64,000 nucleotides of DNA, taken from NCBI RefSeq assembly GCF_000264765.2, contig NZ_CP006664.1, positions 744,001 to 808,000 on the forward strand, given 5' to 3'. The translations under genes and the position numbers were made by a program. Within the stretch, counting starts at the first letter, position 1, and each line of letters starts with the position of its first letter. This stretch comes from Edwardsiella anguillarum ET080813. GTDB taxonomy: Bacteria; Pseudomonadota; Gammaproteobacteria; Enterobacterales; Enterobacteriaceae. Positions 40,076-53,208 of the stretch are shown in pieces. The notes below the pieces were generated by a model, which saw only the letters and a program-made list of their open reading frames with translations, was not told the origin of the DNA and searched no databases.

Positions 40076-40108
40076 CTTCTCCGCCGCCGTCGCCCGGCGC
40101 CGCGGGGG

Positions 40109-40489
40109 TCACCCCTCCGCGATCACCGTCGCACAGGCATAGCGTCGCTCATCGGCCAGCGACACGTGCAGCGAGGCGATCCCTAACTCGGCGGCCAGCT
40201 CGGCCGCGCGCCCGTGTAAGATCAGCCGTGGCTTGCCCAGCGCATCGTTAGCCACCTCAAACTGGGCAAAGGCCAAGCCGTGGCGGATACCGGTCCCCAA
40301 CGCCTTGGCCGCCGCCTCTTTGACGGCGAAGCGCTTGGCCAGATAGCGTACCCGCTGGGCATGCGTCAGATACTGCTGCCACTCCGCCGGCGAAAGCACC
40401 CGCCGCGCCAGCTGATCGCCGCTGCGCTCAACCACCGCCGCGATGCGAGCGATCTCGACGATATCGGTACCCAGCCCCACAATAGCCAT
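40109..40489 (-). CDS. acpS: Holo-[acyl-carrier-protein] synthase
   Basis: 126 residues, the E. coli length. It transfers 4'-phosphopantetheine from CoA to ACP. Motifs are [13 protein letters not shown] (residues 4-16, metal-binding D9) and [20 protein letters not shown] (catalytic E). Its ATG overlaps the pdxJ stop by one base (TGATG), so it is translationally coupled. Confidence 0.96.
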   Translation of the reverse strand: MAIVGLGTDIVEIARIAAVVERSGDQLARRVLSPAEWQQYLTHAQRVRYLAKRFAVKEAAAKALGTGIRHGLAFAQFEVANDALGKPRLILHGRAAELAAELGIASLHVSLADERRYACATVIAEG

Positions 40490-41220
40490 CAGCGACGCGC
40501 GTCCAGCAGCAGCTGCTTCATGTCGCGCACCGCCAAATTCAGCCCGTCGAGGGCCGCGCGGCCGATGATGCTGTGGCCGATGTTCAGCTCATGCATCTGC
40601 GGCAGAGCGGCCACCGCCTGCACGTTGTGGTAGGTCAGACCGTGCCCGGCGTTGACCTTCAGGCCACGCGCGTGCGCAAAGCGCGCCGCCGCGGCAATCC
40701 GCTCCAGCTCCGCCGCCTGCGCCAGCGCACTGGGCGCATCGGCATAGGCGCCGGTATGGATCTCAATGTAGGGCGCACCGACGGCCACCGCGGCCTCGAT
40801 CTGGCGCTCATCGGGATCGATAAACAGCGACACCTGGATTTCGGCGGCGCTCAGACGCGCCACCGCCGCCGCGATCTTGTCGCGCTGACCGGCGACGTCC
40901 AGGCCCCCCTCGGTGGTCACCTCCTGGCGCTTTTCCGGCACCAGGCAGCAAAAGTGCGGCCGCAGCTCACAGGCGATCGCCACCATCTCCTCGGTCACCG
41001 CCATCTCCAGGTTCATGCGGGTCTGGATGGTCTGACGCAGCAGCCGCACATCGCGGTCGGTGATATGCCGACGGTCCTCGCGCAGGTGTACGGTGATGCC
41101 GTCCGCCCCGGCCTGCTCGGCGACGAAGGCCGCCTGTACCGGATCGGGATACTGAGTCCCGCGCGCGTTGCGCAGGGTCGCGATGTGATCGATGTTAACG
41201 CCCAGCAGAATATCGGCCAT
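40489..41220 (-). CDS. pdxJ: PdxJ pyridoxine 5'-phosphate synthase
   Basis: 243 residues (E. coli 243). It is a TIM-barrel enzyme that forms pyridoxine phosphate from 3-amino-2-oxopropyl phosphate and deoxyxylulose phosphate. [16 protein letters not shown] is the family N-terminus; [25 protein letters not shown] and [11 protein letters not shown] follow. It lies in the recO-pdxJ-acpS order on the minus strand. A 165-bp spacer separates it from recO. Confidence 0.97.
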   Translation of the reverse strand: MADILLGVNIDHIATLRNARGTQYPDPVQAAFVAEQAGADGITVHLREDRRHITDRDVRLLRQTIQTRMNLEMAVTEEMVAIACELRPHFCCLVPEKRQEVTTEGGLDVAGQRDKIAAAVARLSAAEIQVSLFIDPDERQIEAAVAVGAPYIEIHTGAYADAPSALAQAAELERIAAAARFAHARGLKVNAGHGLTYHNVQAVAALPQMHELNIGHSIIGRAALDGLNLAVRDMKQLLLDARR

Positions 41221-41385
41221 GACAGCTCCTCAAGGATGATCGGTCGGGATAACCCGGTTATCAGACATCATATTACCCGCCAACGGACGGCTGACAAGTG
41301 CCGCCGGGCTAGCCTGATGCAGTGTAACGCCGGGCGCGCCGCCGGACGCAGGACAGCGGCGGGGAAAACAGGGGGACAGTCGGCG

Positions 41386-42114
41386 TCAGGAGGGCCCCGG
41401 CGAGGCCGGGCGACGCGGGGAGAACTGACGGAACAGCTCACGGCTTTTCAGCGGCTTACCGCCCAAGTAGGGCTTTAAGGCCATGCGGGTAAAGCGCTTG
41501 GCGGCGCGCAGGGAGGCGCCGTCGGGGAATTCGCGGCTGGCCAGCGCCTTCAGATCGCGTCCGGTGAAGCTGAGCTGATCCACCACCAGGCTGGCGATAA
41601 ATCCCTTCTCCTCGCGGTAGCGGTAGGTCATCGTATCGGCCACCGGCTCGCCGGAGCCCGCACAGTGCAGAAAGTCGACGCCGTAACCCAGCTGGGCCAG
41701 CAGCGCCAGCTCAAAGCGGCGCAGCGCCGGCTCCGGTGAGCCCGCGTGGGCGGCCAGATGTTGAATGCAGTGCAGATAATCGAAGAACAGGGCGCTGTAG
41801 CAGGTCTCCTGCTCCAGCACTCGCGCCAGCAGTTCGTTGACGTACAGGCCGCTGTAGAGGGTGATACCGCTGAGCGGCAGCGCCAGGGAGACGGCCTCGG
41901 CGCTGCGCAGGGTCTTTACCTCGCCCCGGCCGCCCCAGCGGATCAGCAGCGGTGTAAAGGGCTGCAGCGCCCCCTTCAGCAAAGAGCGGCGGCTGCGCGC
42001 CCCTTTGGCCAGCAGACGTACCCGACCATGCCCCTCGGTGAACGTATCCAGCATCAGGCTAGTTTCACTGTAGGGCCGTGCGTGCAGCACGAAGGCGCGT
42101 TGCCAGCCGTCCAT
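41386..42114 (-). CDS. recO: RecO DNA repair protein
   Basis: 242 residues (E. coli 242). RecF-pathway mediator with an N-terminal OB fold ([38 protein letters not shown]) and a helical C-terminal part. It loads RecA on SSB-coated DNA with RecR. It follows era by 8 bp, so it is in the rnc-era-recO operon. Confidence 0.95.
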   Translation of the reverse strand: MDGWQRAFVLHARPYSETSLMLDTFTEGHGRVRLLAKGARSRRSLLKGALQPFTPLLIRWGGRGEVKTLRSAEAVSLALPLSGITLYSGLYVNELLARVLEQETCYSALFFDYLHCIQHLAAHAGSPEPALRRFELALLAQLGYGVDFLHCAGSGEPVADTMTYRYREEKGFIASLVVDQLSFTGRDLKALASREFPDGASLRAAKRFTRMALKPYLGGKPLKSRELFRQFSPRRPASPGPS

Positions 42115-42122
42115 CGTCTGGT

Positions 42123-43720
<1,598 letters not shown>

Positions 43721-43791
43721 TCAGAATGCGTCAAAAACCGCAGCATACGGAACAGGCCTGCCTTGCCATAAGCCAATCCAAAGCTGTTTCG

Positions 43792-43822
43792 TTTGCAGTG
43801 GCCCCCGCGCGGGGGGCCAAAC
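43792..43822 (-). promoter_or_regulatory. Leader hairpin of rnc, candidate RNase III site
   Basis: GTTTG..TGGCCCCC-GCGC-GGGGGGCCAAAC forms a long GC-rich stem in the 177-bp lepB-rnc spacer, about 95 nt upstream of the rnc ATG. E. coli rnc is autoregulated by RNase III cleavage of a leader hairpin. The position is right, but there is no T-tract after it on the minus strand and the function is inferred. Confidence 0.4.
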
Positions 43823-43882
43823 GTGTCACGGGAATATTCTACAACGACTGACCGGAGATTGCTGCGTAATTACGGGGGTTAT

Positions 43883-44857
43883 TTAATGAATTCCACCAAT
43901 CCGCTCCAGCCGGACGCCGGTTGGCCACTGGCCTTCCTGTTTCTTAAAGCTCATCCAGATCGCCGTGGCCTTACCGACCAGATTTTTCTCCGGCACGAAA
44001 CCCCAGTAACGGCTGTCGGCGCTGTTGTCGCGGTTATCACCCATCATAAAGTAGTGGCCCGGCGGGACGATCCAGGTGCCCTCGGGCTGACCCGGCTGCT
44101 GGTAGTAGCGGGAGACCATATCCTGCGCCTGCGGCACGGTCAGGATGCTGTGGCTCACCGTACCCAGCGTCTCCTGACGCTGATACATGCGGTAGCCGTT
44201 CGGCACGCTCTGATCGATGGGATACTGATAGAAACCGCTGCTCGGCTCGTTGGCGCTCATCTGATTAAAGGTCTGCACCCATTCGCTCGGGCGCGACGGA
44301 CTGTAGGTGATAGGCAGCAGCCGATCGCACTGCTCGCCCTGCTGGCAGGCTGGATACACCGTCAGCTCCTTGCTGTAGGGGTCGTACACCACTTTGTCGC
44401 CCGGCAGACCGATGGCGCGCTTGATGTAATCCAGACGCGGATCGAGCGGATACTTGAACACCACGATATCGCCGCGCTTGGGATGCCCGGTCGGGATCAG
44501 GGTGGTCTGGGTCACCGGATCCTTCAGCCCGTAGGCAAACTTCTCCACCAGAATAAAGTCGCCGATCAGCAGCGTCGGCATCATCGAACCGGAGGGGATC
44601 TGGAACGGTTCGTAGATAAAGGAACGGATCACCAATACCAGAGCCAGCACCGGGAACACCGATACGCAGGACTCGATCCAGCCCGGCGCCTTGACGGCCT
44701 GGCGGGCGCTCTGCGCATCCAGCCCCTGCTCGGTCTGGCTGTTAATCTGCGCCAGGCGGGCACGCCGCGCCGGCGCCAGTTTGAAACGGTCGATACACCA
44801 CACGATACCGGTTACCAGCGTGGCGATAACCAGGATCAAGGCAAACATATTTGCCAT
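43883..44857 (-). CDS. lepB: Signal peptidase I
   Basis: 324 residues, the E. coli length, from the ATG at 44857, chosen because AAGGAG lies 8 nt upstream; an ATG at 44863 is only 2 nt from it. Two N-terminal membrane helices (about 4-22 and 60-78) precede the periplasmic catalytic domain. The nucleophile serine is in FQIPSGSMMPTLL, the general-base lysine in DYIKRAIGLPGD, and box E is MMGDNRDNSADSRYWGFV. It cleaves signal peptides. Confidence 0.97.
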   Translation of the reverse strand: MANMFALILVIATLVTGIVWCIDRFKLAPARRARLAQINSQTEQGLDAQSARQAVKAPGWIESCVSVFPVLALVLVIRSFIYEPFQIPSGSMMPTLLIGDFILVEKFAYGLKDPVTQTTLIPTGHPKRGDIVVFKYPLDPRLDYIKRAIGLPGDKVVYDPYSKELTVYPACQQGEQCDRLLPITYSPSRPSEWVQTFNQMSANEPSSGFYQYPIDQSVPNGYRMYQRQETLGTVSHSILTVPQAQDMVSRYYQQPGQPEGTWIVPPGHYFMMGDNRDNSADSRYWGFVPEKNLVGKATAIWMSFKKQEGQWPTGVRLERIGGIH

Positions 44858-44930
44858 GTCCATCACTCCTTAAAATCAATGCTTATAAACGCAGCGGGCG
44901 CGGTATCAACCGCGCCCGCCAGGCTAACGA

Positions 44931-46724
<1,794 letters not shown>

Positions 46725-47088
46725 AAATATGAGTTTATTGACTCGCTATGCGGATTGATTTTATTTGATGGACACAGCGGTGGACACTCCACGATAACTA
46801 CCCCATCAACTACAGGCATGCATATTACACTGTAGCGTTGAAATCGTCAGCATACGTATACAACCTTACTCACCTATCGGATAGGCTTGGGGTGATAATA
46901 GGAGTCACCCCTACGGCCTTCGCATTACGAATTCTAAGAATTACCATATAAGACAGCCAATTACCGTACTGCGCCGCGCTCACTGCGTCCCAAGTACAAA
47001 AGGTTGGCAAGCCACAGAACTACAGATCAACAGATGACAGTCCCAAATCTGTCTCACGTTTTAGGGCATCCATGCCCCACCCAATCAA
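46725..47088. other. Junction between lepA and the prophage
   Basis: About 360 bp with no credible gene. It holds a tandem GGACAC repeat (46770-46775, 46782-46787; 12-bp period) of the kind found at integrase arm sites, and should contain the lepA promoter and the left prophage end. The exact attachment core cannot be set without the other end. Confidence 0.4.
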
Positions 47089-47448
47089 TCAGCCAGCCGG
47101 CTTTGACGGCCATGCGATATCAGGAGCGGTTGACGTATCTACTGCTTTCACTGCCTTGATATACTCCATCCATACAATAAGCGTCGCCTTATCGACATCA
47201 CTGATGACGCCTAAAGCCAGTTCAGTCCGCCAGTCGGCGGTTACAGCATTAGCTTCATCTAATAACAATTGCCTGTACGCTTCAGCCTGCATGACAAGTT
47301 CTTCGTGCGTTGGTGGAGGGTTCACAATTTCCATCGCTTCTTTTTCAGTAATGGAAATCAACCCCTCCTTAATAAAACCATCCTGAGAACCATCTGATGG
47401 GTATGCGTAAACGCAATTTTCCGAGTCTTTGAAATATTTCATGATCAC
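47089..47448 (-). CDS. Tail fibre assembly protein
   Basis: 119 residues. It starts KYFKDSENCVYAYPSDGSQ and has the family tail-fibre-assembly pattern (ITEKEA..I.NPPPTHEELV...A.A..LL.EA; DVDKATLIVWMEYIKAV; ..AWP..P). It is a chaperone for fibre trimerisation. The frame opens with GTG at 47448 overlapping the fibre stop, and an ATG two codons later (47442) is equally likely. It is the last gene of the late operon. Confidence 0.88.
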   Translation of the reverse strand: MIMKYFKDSENCVYAYPSDGSQDGFIKEGLISITEKEAMEIVNPPPTHEELVMQAEAYRQLLLDEANAVTADWRTELALGVISDVDKATLIVWMEYIKAVKAVDTSTAPDIAWPSKPAG

Positions 47449-48182
47449 ACCATTTCAGCCCAAATCATGTTGGAAAGCGAGCCGGCAGTTTTGGTTATGG
47501 AGTAAGTCGCCCCTGCGGGAACAATAAACGTCATGGACGGACCATTATGAGTAGCGGATGACTCTACACCGATGACCCTGGCGACGTTAACCCCATTCAC
47601 TGCCGCAACTGCGGTTCCGAAGCTCGTAGCATCACACGAATAAATAACCAGCATCGGGCGTGTAGCGCTATTGGTGTACGTCACCCCCATTACCCTGCTG
47701 CTGGTAACTATTGTGTATGTTCCACCCATGGTGGCATCGCCGGCAGCGACTGTTCCGCTGGTTGTGCCGACGTTCCGTTTAGCCGCATCTCCTAGACCAA
47801 GGTATTGGAGAACATCATTAACAGTGCCAGCTCCAGCGATATCGCGGCCAACCTTTGAAAAATCAGCAAGGGCTGCGCGATCTGCTCCAATAAAATACGG
47901 AATTTTATTCTCGCTGGTAGCCAACCCAGCCAACGCCGTTAAGGTGGCGTCACTGGCTTGAAAATGTTTCTTCAATGATTTTAGAAGCTGCCCGCGATCG
48001 CTTTTATCCAGCTGAATAGCAGCAGCCTCAATAACGCCAACAATCTCTTCTTGCAGTGCGTCAAAGTAGTCATCATCCAGATCGGTAGATGGCGTACCGG
48101 TCTGAGGATTACCACGGGTAAATCCGTTCTTTCCCGCGCCGAATTTATCTTTCTGCGCAGTAGGCGTATCTATACGGTGCAT
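47445..48182 (-). CDS. Tail fibre protein
   Basis: 245 residues. The N-terminus HRIDTPTAQKDKFGAGKNG followed by FTRGNPQTGTPSTDLDDDYF is the conserved virion-anchoring block of enterobacterial tail fibres. The C-terminal half is low-complexity beta-rich (TSGTVAAGDATMGGTYT; VNGVNVARVIGVE) and is probably the receptor-binding tip. It is short for a fibre, suggesting a trimmed or tip-only version. A good GGAGTGA ribosome site precedes it. Confidence 0.88.
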   Translation of the reverse strand: MHRIDTPTAQKDKFGAGKNGFTRGNPQTGTPSTDLDDDYFDALQEEIVGVIEAAAIQLDKSDRGQLLKSLKKHFQASDATLTALAGLATSENKIPYFIGADRAALADFSKVGRDIAGAGTVNDVLQYLGLGDAAKRNVGTTSGTVAAGDATMGGTYTIVTSSRVMGVTYTNSATRPMLVIYSCDATSFGTAVAAVNGVNVARVIGVESSATHNGPSMTFIVPAGATYSITKTAGSLSNMIWAEMV

Positions 48183-48185
48183 GAA

Positions 48186-48770
48186 TCACTCCGGATATTT
48201 AAAAATAACGTAGGTATGTGATGGGCAAAGTTTATTCAGTACACATTCAACAACTGCATCTCCCCATACTCGCAGCGATGAATCACATTGGTCGTTACAT
48301 GTCATCCATGTGGCGTCAGTGTGCGCTGGCATATTCACCTGCCAGTAATAACGCCATTCTGTTGAGTTAACGGCATCAGTACATGCTGATGTGCATTTAA
48401 ACGTGCTCTTGTCATAGCGCGTGATCGTCGCATCGGGCTTCCCCAGCGCAACAAGTTGCGACAAGTAAAACTCTGCGTTAATACCACCAGGAAGATTAAC
48501 TTTCGCATCCAGGCGCTGCTGCCGCTGGCGTAATGTCTGCGTACCGGCTGGAATACATTCATCAGGAAGGCCGCACAAGCGCTCCCAGCGATTGATCAAC
48601 TCGCTCGTCGTTCTCGGGTCAATCTCTAGCATCAAATCATCAGCACGCCGATGAACTCGCATCAATGACGGTGCAGCGCCCAAGATCGCCGGGTCACTAC
48701 CGTTCCATGCTGGGCCAGGTGGAAGCAATGCGGCTAGCAATGAGACATAATTATCGGTTGTCACGTCCAT
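48186..48770 (-). CDS. Mu gp48-like tail protein (DUF2313)
   Basis: 194 residues. The opening [20 protein letters not shown] and [23 protein letters not shown] are typical of the DUF2313/YmfQ family found between baseplate J and fibre genes. It is probably a baseplate wedge or fibre-attachment component. Its start overlaps the end of the gp47-like gene by 10 nt. Confidence 0.87.
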   Translation of the reverse strand: MDVTTDNYVSLLAALLPPGPAWNGSDPAILGAAPSLMRVHRRADDLMLEIDPRTTSELINRWERLCGLPDECIPAGTQTLRQRQQRLDAKVNLPGGINAEFYLSQLVALGKPDATITRYDKSTFKCTSACTDAVNSTEWRYYWQVNMPAHTDATWMTCNDQCDSSLRVWGDAVVECVLNKLCPSHTYVIFKYPE

Positions 48771-49819
48771 GATATCGCCCCCAACACGGCCAGCTCATTT
48801 TTAGCGATTGGCTCATCAGCAGAAGGTGCAATCAACTGGTGGCTATGCTCGCCGGTAGCAATAGAGATAGCTTCATGGATGCGGGATAACTCTAGAACTC
48901 CCTCAGGAACCCCATCGCGCTGTAGGAAAGCTCGCAACTCTTTTGTTACGGCCGCCCGCGTTTCCTGCGTGTCTGGTTTCAGTCGAATATTAAAATTAAC
49001 GGGATGTGCTATTGGTGCAAACACGTAGAGATCGGAGCCAGATACCGGCGCCTTCGGTACGACATGAGCCTTTACTGCAGTGATTGTCTGATTATCAGGG
49101 ATTGGATTAACAAGATCGTCACTGGCAACCATGACCCCTACTGTCCCCGTTCCCATCCAGTGCCGATAGGTCCATGCCCGAGTAATGCCCGGAACCTCTT
49201 TTGCCCAGATAACATAATCGTGATCTGCGCCACCCTGCGGGGTAAAGTAATACCGCTCAATGACCCGAGCCCGCCAAGTCTCCAAATCCTCAATATCAAA
49301 ACCACCGATTACAGTATCTGCCAACCCAGCAGAAGGAAGCCCCTGTACAGGCGTAACAAGAACCAGGGAGCTACCATCATCAAGGTTACCAATCAAGCCG
49401 GGAACCGAGCACCGGATAGGAAGCCTCATGACACCGCCAGCACTAACAGCATCAGCGATTGCCGTATACTGCACCAGGTCATCTCGCTGGATAACAGATC
49501 CAGCAGTAACCCGGATATCATTATTTACCCCATCCCAGCGCATATACCCAAAGGCAGTCTGCGCTTGCTTTCGTGGGCACTTCTTCATCCCGCCATGACG
49601 ATAGAGCCACGCTTCATCACAGAGATCTGGCAGCATATTTTTGGCCAGATAATCGATATAGCCATATACCGTATGAAGTGCCGCCGCATACACCTTTGCC
49701 CTCACATCCTCGTCCATGCGGCGCATACTGTCGTTGACATCCAGTCGAGAGAAAAGGTCGTTGCGGATCATGTTAATATTTTCGGCCAGTGTTGGCCTTT
49801 GAAACTCACTTTCCGCCAT
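48761..49819 (-). CDS. Baseplate J-like protein (Mu gp47)
   Basis: 352 residues of the baseplate wedge family. It shows [87 protein letters not shown] and [24 protein letters not shown]. It assembles with gp46 and gp48. It overlaps both neighbours by about 10-14 nt, a tightly packed late operon. Confidence 0.9.
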   Translation of the reverse strand: MAESEFQRPTLAENINMIRNDLFSRLDVNDSMRRMDEDVRAKVYAAALHTVYGYIDYLAKNMLPDLCDEAWLYRHGGMKKCPRKQAQTAFGYMRWDGVNNDIRVTAGSVIQRDDLVQYTAIADAVSAGGVMRLPIRCSVPGLIGNLDDGSSLVLVTPVQGLPSAGLADTVIGGFDIEDLETWRARVIERYYFTPQGGADHDYVIWAKEVPGITRAWTYRHWMGTGTVGVMVASDDLVNPIPDNQTITAVKAHVVPKAPVSGSDLYVFAPIAHPVNFNIRLKPDTQETRAAVTKELRAFLQRDGVPEGVLELSRIHEAISIATGEHSHQLIAPSADEPIAKNELAVLGAISWT

Positions 49820-50231
49820 CGGTTATTACGCCCCATAGATTTTCAAAGGTGATAGTTACAGGACCGCTACGGCGCCATATCGTAATGCTATTGCCAAGAG
49901 CATTGATTCCGGTTCGTTGCACATCAATATCGATGCGCGTCGCTATACCGTCATCTAGCATCCACTGCAATGACTCGCGTATATATGTACTAACGATATT
50001 TACAAGACTATTTGTCAGCTTTCTACGCTGCAATAACCATAACCGTGAACCATATCGATCATTCTGAACCACAGGCCATGAATCGCCCCACCACCCCATA
50101 GGGATATCGGAATTATCATCCGGCATGGCTCGGCGCCACGTGAATAGTGAGATAACTACGGATCGGGCAAGTGGATCTAATGGAGAATACGTACTCACGC
50201 GCTCTCCATTTACGGATAGCCATAAATCCAT
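49806..50231 (-). CDS. Mu gp46-like baseplate protein (GP46/W-like)
   Basis: 141 residues. MPMGWW-type pattern (DNSDIPMGWWGDSW, GSRLWLLQRRKLT) and a C-terminal beta region (RIDIDVQRTGIN...SITIWRRSG) fit the phage GP46 family, a gp25/W-like wedge. It starts 2 bp after the gp45-like stop. Confidence 0.87.
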   Translation of the reverse strand: MDLWLSVNGERVSTYSPLDPLARSVVISLFTWRRAMPDDNSDIPMGWWGDSWPVVQNDRYGSRLWLLQRRKLTNSLVNIVSTYIRESLQWMLDDGIATRIDIDVQRTGINALGNSITIWRRSGPVTITFENLWGVITDGGK

Positions 50232-50233
50232 AT

Positions 50234-50779
50234 TTACTCCATTGCTTTATCAGGTTTATTCGTTTTATTTCCCTGCCCATTTTCAATATGAGCATGCCCG
50301 TTATAAGAGATTCGCATCATGGACATAGTAAAGGCGTTACTATCACATTTATCCTTAATGTCTCCAGTTGCCTCAATATCCATTTCGAAGCGGGCCTTCG
50401 ACGCATTCTTAAAAATGATTGGCTTCCCCGCCCCATTCACGACAATCCCTGAGCGAGTCAAAACGACTGACTGTCCGAGATCATCAAATAACGCGACCTC
50501 CCCCTCATTCAAGCCGGAGAGGCGATAGCGGCGATCGGCAACAACGATAGCCACAGCATGAGAGCGATCGCCATCTGGGAACAAAACAACAGATTCAGAA
50601 CCCGGCTTAGCCATGGCAGTGAACCCATAGGGTTCAAGATGCTCCACACCAGTCTTTTCATCACCACCTATCAGCGACACGTCGACAGTCTGACATTTCG
50701 ATGCAGAGCTAATACTCTGAATAACTGCCCGACCTATCAGATTAAGTACCTTACGATTTAAGGCATCCATCATCCCCAT
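50234..50779 (-). CDS. Mu gp45-like baseplate assembly protein (spike)
   Basis: 181 residues. The conserved start LNRKVLNLIGRAVIQSI and HLEPYGFTAMAKPGSESVVLFPDGDRSHAVAIVVADRRYRL define the Mu gp45/phage V OB-fold family, the membrane-piercing spike at the tail tip. It ends with polar residues. TAATG coupling to the gp44-like gene upstream. Confidence 0.9.
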   Translation of the reverse strand: MGMMDALNRKVLNLIGRAVIQSISSASKCQTVDVSLIGGDEKTGVEHLEPYGFTAMAKPGSESVVLFPDGDRSHAVAIVVADRRYRLSGLNEGEVALFDDLGQSVVLTRSGIVVNGAGKPIIFKNASKARFEMDIEATGDIKDKCDSNAFTMSMMRISYNGHAHIENGQGNKTNKPDKAME

Positions 50780-51849
50780 TAGAATGGCTCCTCTTCCACT
50801 TTGCGCGTGCGCTTTCGCTGCGTCTTCGGCTCAGGGAGATAAGCATCAGGTGGACCGACACGCAGCTCTGCCAACGTTCCGCTGGCATCTTTGGTGAAGT
50901 GAACTTCTGAGATAAGGAGTTCTACGTTGTTAAAACCGCAGATCGGGTCATAAACGATGACCCGCTGGTTAGGCTGCCATAGGCTCCCATCCCCTTGGCG
51001 CCAGCCATAAACGGTGTACGTGGTTTCATCGGTACGCGCCGCTCTTTGCCGCGCTTCAAACTCAGCCCTAGCAATACACGTAGCGCCGGTTGACTGCCCT
51101 GTTTGCTGAACGTACATAGGGCGATAACGCGTGATCGAGGCATCGCTTGTTCTGGCACGCAATGCGGTCGTGGTGGCAACACCAAAATCATCATCATTCC
51201 CTGCCCGCTGTCCGGCGACCTGGTACACGGAAAACCGCTCACGAATGCTCTTTTCAGTATCACATGACAGGATATTTTCACCCAATACCAACGCCGTTAC
51301 CGCTCGGGAGGCACCGACACCGCCAATCACTAAGCGCCCTCTCGGGTCGTCGTAAGCCAGCGCTTGCTGTTGGCCGAGTATCTTGTTCAATACCTCGATG
51401 ACGGTTTCACCATGATCTGGCTGTACGCTGGGAATGGAGCCAGAAGGAGCGCCAGCATTAACGACGCTGATCCCGAAAGGCTTGGCTAAGGCCGAGGCAA
51501 CCTGCACCAGAGATCGGCCATTAAACTGCGTAGGCTCTGCAGTGCAGTCGATGAGATCGGCGGTTAGGCTACGCCCAGATATCCCCGTACTGATTGATCG
51601 CCCGTCGTAACGGACTGGGGTCGCCTCGACCCAACCGGTGATCACAAGGTCATCACCGATCAGAACCTCAACTCGATCACCATTCTTCACTCTGGGTTGC
51701 AAGGTGGCTTTACCGTCATCACCTGGCCATTGTCGGGTGATCTCTACGTTAAAATCGCGCGCCAGACGCTCTATGCCAGCACCAATGCGCACAGACGTCC
51801 ATCCACCCCACTCCCGCCCATTCACGCGCAAGGTAACGTTGTCATTCAT
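50779..51849 (-). CDS. Mu gp44-like baseplate hub protein (P)
   Basis: 356 residues. NDNVTLRVNGREWGGWTSV and RLARDFNVEITRQWPG...GDRVEVLIGDDLVITGWVE are the hub (gp27/D-like) family signatures, ending in a basic tail (KTQRKRTRKVEEE). It forms the central ring under the tube. It is coupled to gpN by an ATGA overlap. Confidence 0.9.
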   Translation of the reverse strand: MNDNVTLRVNGREWGGWTSVRIGAGIERLARDFNVEITRQWPGDDGKATLQPRVKNGDRVEVLIGDDLVITGWVEATPVRYDGRSISTGISGRSLTADLIDCTAEPTQFNGRSLVQVASALAKPFGISVVNAGAPSGSIPSVQPDHGETVIEVLNKILGQQQALAYDDPRGRLVIGGVGASRAVTALVLGENILSCDTEKSIRERFSVYQVAGQRAGNDDDFGVATTTALRARTSDASITRYRPMYVQQTGQSTGATCIARAEFEARQRAARTDETTYTVYGWRQGDGSLWQPNQRVIVYDPICGFNNVELLISEVHFTKDASGTLAELRVGPPDAYLPEPKTQRKRTRKVEEEPF

Positions 51850-53150
51850 CGTACTGGCACCTTAAGAGCTACAGGAGGAACAAACCCAGGATGCACCACT
51901 GCGTTGCGCTGGATAATTTCCCGCTCTCGCTCAGCATTGTCATACCAGGTGGCTGCTAGAACGATCGCAGGCGTAACCTCTGCGGGCGTTCTAACAACGG
52001 TTCGCTGTGTCTGTTCAAGGCGATCTTTGATATCCGCATTCAAATCAGTCTTTACACGCCGTAGCGCCAGGAAGATATCGTCATCCGATGCCCGCGCCAT
52101 CTCCTTATCGATGGCAGCATTCATCGTTTCACGGATATCAACGAGATCATCCCACGTCACTAAGTCAGTAGCGGTTGCTGATACTGGCTGTCGCGGTGCC
52201 GTATTCAATGCAGGATGCGATACCGATGGCCATCCCGTTGTATCTTCGCTCCCGACAGACTTCGGCGGTGATGGCAGATTAGCTACAGCGGCAGCTGCTT
52301 CACTGATAGCGGTAGTTCTGATAGCACTGGTGATGTAGTTCGTTTGCTCAGTGCGATTTTGCGTTGTCACGCCATCCGTTTTCCACACTCCGCGCGGAGC
52401 CAGATCAGAACCAAGACTGATGCCGGATAATGATTTGATCATGGTGTATAGATCAGAGGCGTTACCCGATAGTCGATTACCGGCTCGCCACATTGATTGC
52501 AGGCCATCAACAAAGCCTTTCCCTGATGATGGCGGTGGCAACAGGACAGAGATATCGCCTTGCATTAGCCTGGCTGCGGCAGAAATCGCTGAATCGACCA
52601 TCGACATCTTGTCACTGACAAAGGCCATGGCAGATCTCGCATTATCCAGCACGCCGTTTTGTACAAAATCAGGCATGCCATCCATGCCAAACTTCTCAAA
52701 ACCACGACCGATACAATTATCTAGTGCGGAGCATGACGATGTCAGAGTCTGTGCTGTTGCCGCTCCTGCCGTTGGGTATGACAGTTCGCCGGCCTCAACA
52801 AAGCGCAAATCAAACCGAACCATCCGCCCTTCTTTGGCAGATGTTCGCACTCTAATTTCACCATCCACACATACAGACATCTCGCCATAGGCGGGATGAA
52901 CCAGCGTGCCAGGCCCTGGCTTGTTCAATGCTTCGATCAGCCGATCGCGCTGCTCAAAGCAATCATCCCCTACCACATACGCAGTAAGTATTGGCCTCAG
53001 CGTTACCTTTCCAAGGTCCTCCGAGTAGGGCTTATCCCTATTTGGATATTCATGCGTTTCCGTACGGCGCCCTACTGGCGCTTCCTCATCCTCTACCTTG
53101 AACGTGACGCCTCGAAATGACGCGTCATGTAATCTATCTTTCCACGTCAT
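51846..53150 (-). CDS. DNA circularisation / tail protein N (Mu gpN-like)
   Basis: 434 residues from the ATG at 53150, which has GGAG 6 nt upstream; the longer frame reads through the terminator at 53166-53191 and is discounted. The N-terminal domain (KDRLHDASFRGVTFKVEDEEAPVGRRTETHEYP, PGPGTLVHPAYGEM, FDLRFVEAGE) is DNA_circ_N. In Mu-like phages the product is a tail or baseplate protein despite its name. It has a long helical C-terminal part. Confidence 0.88.
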   Translation of the reverse strand: MTWKDRLHDASFRGVTFKVEDEEAPVGRRTETHEYPNRDKPYSEDLGKVTLRPILTAYVVGDDCFEQRDRLIEALNKPGPGTLVHPAYGEMSVCVDGEIRVRTSAKEGRMVRFDLRFVEAGELSYPTAGAATAQTLTSSCSALDNCIGRGFEKFGMDGMPDFVQNGVLDNARSAMAFVSDKMSMVDSAISAAARLMQGDISVLLPPPSSGKGFVDGLQSMWRAGNRLSGNASDLYTMIKSLSGISLGSDLAPRGVWKTDGVTTQNRTEQTNYITSAIRTTAISEAAAAVANLPSPPKSVGSEDTTGWPSVSHPALNTAPRQPVSATATDLVTWDDLVDIRETMNAAIDKEMARASDDDIFLALRRVKTDLNADIKDRLEQTQRTVVRTPAEVTPAIVLAATWYDNAEREREIIQRNAVVHPGFVPPVALKVPVR

Positions 53151-53165
53151 ATAGATCTCCAATAT

Positions 53166-53191
53166 AAAAAAACCACCTAAAAAGGTGGTTT
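53166..53191 (-). terminator. Intrinsic terminator after the moron-like gene
   Basis: AAACCACCT-AAAA-AGGTGGTTT stem. On the minus strand it is followed by TTTTTTTA. It lies between the 53209-53736 gene and gpN, inside the late operon. Confidence 0.9.
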
Positions 53192-53208
53192 GCATTAGGA
53201 GTTAATGT

